Source: Siphlonurus alternatus
Taxonomy: Eukaryota > Arthropoda > Insecta > Ephemeroptera > Siphlonuridae
NCBI GenBank assembly: GCA_949825025.1
Contig: OX463785.1
Coordinates: 22,073,971 to 22,137,970, forward strand
DNA: 64,000 bases
Direction of reading: 5' to 3'
The notes below the pieces were generated by a model that was given only the letters and a program-made list of their open reading frames with translations, was not told the DNA's origin and did no database searches. A program made the translations under genes and the position numbers. Shown piece after piece: positions 61,201 to 64,000 of the stretch. Every line of letters begins with the position of its first letter. The stretch's first letter is position 1.

Positions 61201-63670
61201 AATTTGTGTTTATTTTAATGACAGCCAACATCCGGTATCGCCGCTTCTGCTCTCATCTCGCCATAAAATTGCTACTGGACATCGCGTGTGACCAGAGCGA
61301 TACGTCACAACTTCACTTTTTAGCCGTTGGTCACTGGAATTCAAATTTGGGGGCCTGAACAAGAAAATGATTATTACCAGTGAATCGGTCTTATTTTTGT
61401 TGATAAGATGATATTAAAAAAGTGTTCCCTTCAGTACACCTTTAAAGCTCGTATTTCGTGATAAACATTATATGATAGTGTTCGTACCTTGATGAGGTTT
61501 TGGCATGGCTGGTTCGATGGGTTTCCAGTTGCTATGCTGAGAGTGCTGCATGGGCATGGAAGCAGAAGGACCACCCATGTTGGGACCCATGTTTGGTGCC
61601 ATGTTGCCCATGTTAGGACCCATGTTGCCCATATTGCCGACCATGTTAGGTGGTCCCATGGGTGCGTGTGGGGCTTGCATCATGTTGGACTGCTGTTGCA
61701 GTTGCTGTAACGGCTTACTCTCGCCTCCCAGGCCTGCCAACAACAACACGTCAACGCGTCAACAACTTGAATTTGATTAAAATGCTTTTTTCACAATTAT
61801 TTTTTTTTAGATTCTAGATTCAAGTATAATTTTATAATTCAATATTAAATATGATTTTACTAGAAATATGCACATTAAAATAGCAAGAAATATAACAAAA
61901 GTAGAAGATAATATTTTAGAAACAAAAAAGCAAAGTTAGGACAGAAAGTATAAGGGAAGAACTGCAAATTTCTGATTATTATTGGTATTTTAACATGAAA
62001 ATATTAAATAGAAGCGATTGTTATGTAGATCTGACGTTAAAAACCTACCTGACTCAAAGTCCTTGTCTGCAGTCATCTTGCGCAGAACGGAGGTTGGCGT
62101 GAAGGCGAGAGGTGATGAGGAAGAAGCCTTCTGTGCACCAATGTTGGGCGAGTGAGACCTGCAAGCAACGACAACTTGTTTAGCTGCGATCATGTCTCCA
62201 ATGTACCAAGTAAACATCAATGTTCACATCAAAAATACTAACATCATTCCCATATTATAATTTTGCATGCACTTTTTCCTTATAATAAATTAAACCCTCT
62301 TATTGTGAGCTTTTAAAAGAAATAGTAATCATTTTTTTTTTTTTTTTAATTATTCTCTCAATTGCAAATAAATTTGTTGTGTAGAAAATAATTTTTTTAC
62401 TAGAAGGGCACAATTTTGACAATTTTATTGAAAGGAAAATTTTAAATGCAATAAAAAAACCATGTTATACAACAATATAAAATATGTAAATAAAAATAAA
62501 TTATATAAAAAAAAAGACGAACAAACAAATTATTGCCTGTGTGCAAACTCTTCCCTGATATCCTGAAATCTCAAATCAATACAGTTCAACAAAAACAAGA
62601 CATCAACTAGCAGTGCAAGGATTCTGGTCTTTCTGGCTGCGTCTCAACTTGTTGAAGTTTAATGACGCAGCCAGGTTGACGACCCCTCGCCACCCCCAGA
62701 CTGGGTCTCGTGTTTTGGTGTCTGTGTTGACGTTCACCTCTGAATCTCTTGCCTCTTGCGGAAGTTCTCTCTCTGCTCCTCCAGCTTCTTCTTGATCAGA
62801 GCGGTCTGCATGATCTGCTGCGTGTGGGCGATCAGCTCTCGTGGAGACGGCACTCGGTGTGGCAAACCTGCAAATATTTATTTATTTATTTCACATTAGA
62901 TATCAGTTGATACATTGTGACTACATACTAAACAAAATTAAAAAAAGCTGTAAAAACAAAAAAAAAAAATTAAAACAACCTCCGTTATCACCTCTTCAGT
63001 TATCACCTCTTCTGTCTCAAACAGTTAAAATTTTTAAGTGATAACACCAACAAAAATATTCCAGACATAATGGGAGCGATTCAAAAAGAAAGATACCAAG
63101 GTTTCTCACTAACCATGATCAGTACCAGCTTAAATCAATGACAGTAACCACAATTAATGAGCTATTTTTCTAGATAACTTATTTGGAAATTGCACCCAGT
63201 AAGCACAACACAAAGAAAAATAAATACTGGAATACAGAGGAATTTATAGAATTTTTAAATACACTTTTTATTTAGCATGCAACATGACGTAATTTAATAA
63301 TTTGATTTTTCCTGCATCAAAGTAAAGAGAGGAAGCTGTTTAGTCACCATTACATTTACAAGCACAGGAAGTAAAAAAAAAATAAATAAATAAATGAATA
63401 CACAGTAAAATATAAAATGTATAGTAAAAACTGACGACAAAAAAAAGGAGGATGGGGAATTTAAACAAGCAAAGTACCAAATCAATGAAATTAACAATCA
63501 ATAAAACAATGCAAACAGTACAGCAGCATGCAGGTTAACCAAGTACAAAGAGAGCAGGCTAGCAAAGAGTGCCCACTCACCAGAGTGTTGCACTGCCAGA
63601 GAACCAGCAGGAGCTCCCCCCATTGGAGGTACGGGGCTGGGAGCAAGGACCCCTGGAGTGGGGCAAAGCG
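58026..63670 (-). CDS. EIF4ENIF1: eIF4E transporter (4E-T), C-terminal seven exons
   Basis: Exons from the 5' side are 63581-63670, 62738-62867, 62049-62158, 61488-61733, 59585-59857, 58758-58895 and 58026-58219, with all phases compatible. Diagnostic parts are PSPRELIAHTQQIMQTALIK with KKLEEQRENFRKRQEIQR, then SPLAFTPTSVLRKMTADKD, and the C-terminal MSLEEIERRQ. In 4E-T these mark the conserved central and C-terminal regions. The N-terminal eIF4E-binding motif lies outside the window. 4E-T shuttles eIF4E, sits in P-bodies and links eIF4E to DDX6/LSM14/PatL1 in translational repression and decay. Gln/Met/Pro/Gly-rich linkers separate the conserved parts. Confidence 0.88.
58286..58401. mobile_element. 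Foldback element O, uninterrupted copy
   Basis: CACCTCTGAAAAGTTCCTTT and GCAGTCTTGTTAAACATCAT are mirrored by ATGGTGATTAACGAGAC and AAGGGAACTTTTCAGAGGCG. It is the empty-site paralogue for the F2 insertion at 8712-9110. Confidence 0.72.
58545..58608 (-). mobile_element. LINE 3' tail fragment
   Basis: On the - strand, GGGGGCATACATGAGCAAAA and TGTATCAATTGCCGCAAAAT end in CCAACCAATCAATCAATCAA. This matches the 3' end of the LINE fragment at 43446-43510, so it is a very short 5'-truncated copy. Confidence 0.65.
58758..58895 (-). CDS. EIF4ENIF1: 4E-T exon with short polyglutamine
   Basis: It encodes GPQLSGSDPSSSLNPLLQQL and LMGQRSINSYTSSLA, followed by seven Gln. NPLLQQLLMGQ is a probable conserved helix. 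Both phases match its neighbours. Confidence 0.85.
59067..59529 (+). mobile_element. TTAA-flanked MITE, family F1, copy 4
   Basis: TTAAGGTATAACCTGAGAAT at the left, CTCAGGTTAAGCCTTAA at the right. It is very close in sequence to copies 1 and 2 and lies in the intron between two 4E-T exons. Confidence 0.88.
59585..59857 (-). CDS. EIF4ENIF1: 4E-T exon, Gln/Pro/Gly/Met-rich
   Basis: It begins GRPIVKGSSFSGVQQQPGAP and ends QPPPPQQMMHQQQPNRG. The acceptor is TTTACAG and the donor AGAG/GTATG. Confidence 0.85.
60250..61445. mobile_element. 1.2-kb TTAA-flanked near-perfect palindrome, family F5
   Basis: TTAAAGGTGTACTGAAGGGA at the left is mirrored by TCCCTTCAGTACACCTTTAA at the right. The arms run about 500 bp each with very few mismatches (for example GACGTATCGCTCTGGTCACA and its complement). 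The centre, about 60750-60930, has a GC-rich GGTAGCCGTCGCCGGAGTCG. It occupies most of one 4E-T intron. Confidence 0.92.
61488..61733 (-). CDS. EIF4ENIF1: 4E-T exon, Met/Asn/Gly repeat region
   Basis: It starts GLGGESKPLQQLQQQSNMMQ, then has repeated GNMGPNMG-type units, and ends WKPIEPAMPKPHQ. The repeats are likely disordered and could vary in number between alleles. Confidence 0.82.
62049..62158 (-). CDS. EIF4ENIF1: 4E-T exon with SPLAFTPTSVLRKMTADKD
   Basis: It encodes SHSPNIGAQKASSSSPLAFT and PTSVLRKMTADKDFES. The short conserved TPTSVLRKMT motif is a likely linear docking site for P-body partners. The donor is TCAG/GTAGGT. Confidence 0.88.
62738..62867 (-). CDS. EIF4ENIF1: 4E-T exon with HTQQIMQ / KKLEEQRENFRKRQ helix
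   Basis: It encodes GLPHRVPSPRELIAHTQQIM and QTALIKKKLEEQRENFRKRQ, then EIQ. This long charged helix is the most recognisable 4E-T element. The acceptor is ATTTGCAG and the donor CAGAG/GTGAAC. Confidence 0.9.
63581..63670 (-). CDS. EIF4ENIF1: 4E-T exon (first in window)
   Basis: The acceptor is GGTTGCAG and the donor TCTG/GTGAGTG. It encodes LCPTPGVLAPSPVPPMGGAP and AGSLAVQHS, a Pro-rich linker. It starts with two bases of a split codon, so another exon lies beyond 63670. Confidence 0.82.
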
Positions 63671-64000
63671 CTGCAACCACCACCACAGTTAGTGTTTGTC
63701 TAGACTGTTCATTTCATTTGAAACAGGAATTACCTGTTGATTTATTTTCATTTTGTGAACAGATCTATAGTTTTATAGTAATGCTCTCAGTCATAATATT
63801 AAAATGTTGTTAGTATTTTTGAAGCAGAAGGTGAAAGTAGCTATCTCCAGGATGCAAGTTTCATTTCTAATGCTAGTTAGTAGTTTGAATTATCAAGCCA
63901 AATCTTCAAATTCAAAAAAGCAATAAATATGGTTTTAAAGGCTTCATTACCATGCAGCAGTATCAGTAGATAAGAATTGCCTAAATATAATCATCACTAT

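Noticed and set aside
1..64000. tRNA, rRNA, CRISPR arrays, bacterial operon features
   Set aside because: No cloverleaf with matching boxes, no rRNA sequence and no direct-repeat/spacer array was seen; the DNA is clearly intron-bearing eukaryotic.

Overview
The window is eukaryotic nuclear DNA, AT-rich, with GT-AG introns from tens of bases to 9 kb and a very dense load of short inverted-repeat transposons. The gene content (an SLC15A4-type transporter, an eIF4E-transporter gene and a giant C2H2/RS-domain gene) and intron style fit an arthropod, most likely an insect. I cannot name the species; a hemipteran-like genome is only a guess.

Layout. (1) 1-1.9 kb: antisense LINE endonuclease fragment, then the last two coding exons of an SLC15A4-like proton/oligopeptide-histidine transporter on the + strand. 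(2) 5.4-46.8 kb (probably to about 52.4 kb including a 5' UTR exon): one very large - strand gene. I joined 17 coding exons whose phases agree at every junction (total 11,988 nt, 3,995 codons plus stop). The protein starts with a helical segment, continues into an arginine/serine (RS) domain, then long Pro/Ser/acidic low-complexity regions with about 32 C2H2 zinc fingers, several of which are split by introns and only complete when spliced as proposed. Exon 5 can instead be read through to an in-frame stop at 31636, giving a protein of about 2,073 residues. (3) 54.2-58.0 kb: AT-rich, non-coding. (4) 58.0-63.7 kb: seven 3' exons of the - strand gene for eIF4E-transporter (4E-T, EIF4ENIF1); its 5' part lies beyond the window.

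Repeats. At least eleven complete elements have TTAA at both outer ends, the signature of piggyBac-type (or Sola3-type) insertion. They include a four-copy 0.46-kb family, a 1.2-kb near-perfect palindrome inside a 4E-T intron and a 2.3-kb inverted-repeat element inside the giant gene. A second foldback MITE family with seven copies carries a palindromic TGACGTCA site and a 3' splice-site-like TTTATTGCAG in its arms. Nested insertions with paralogous empty sites are visible at 8.7 and 30.9 kb. A 269-bp hAT-type element has a perfect 8-bp target duplication. LINE 3' fragments and SINE-like pieces are also present. No transposase gene, tRNA, rRNA or CRISPR was seen.

Functionally the three genes are unrelated: a lysosomal-type transporter, a probable nuclear RNA/chromatin factor of unknown function, and a cytoplasmic translational repressor.
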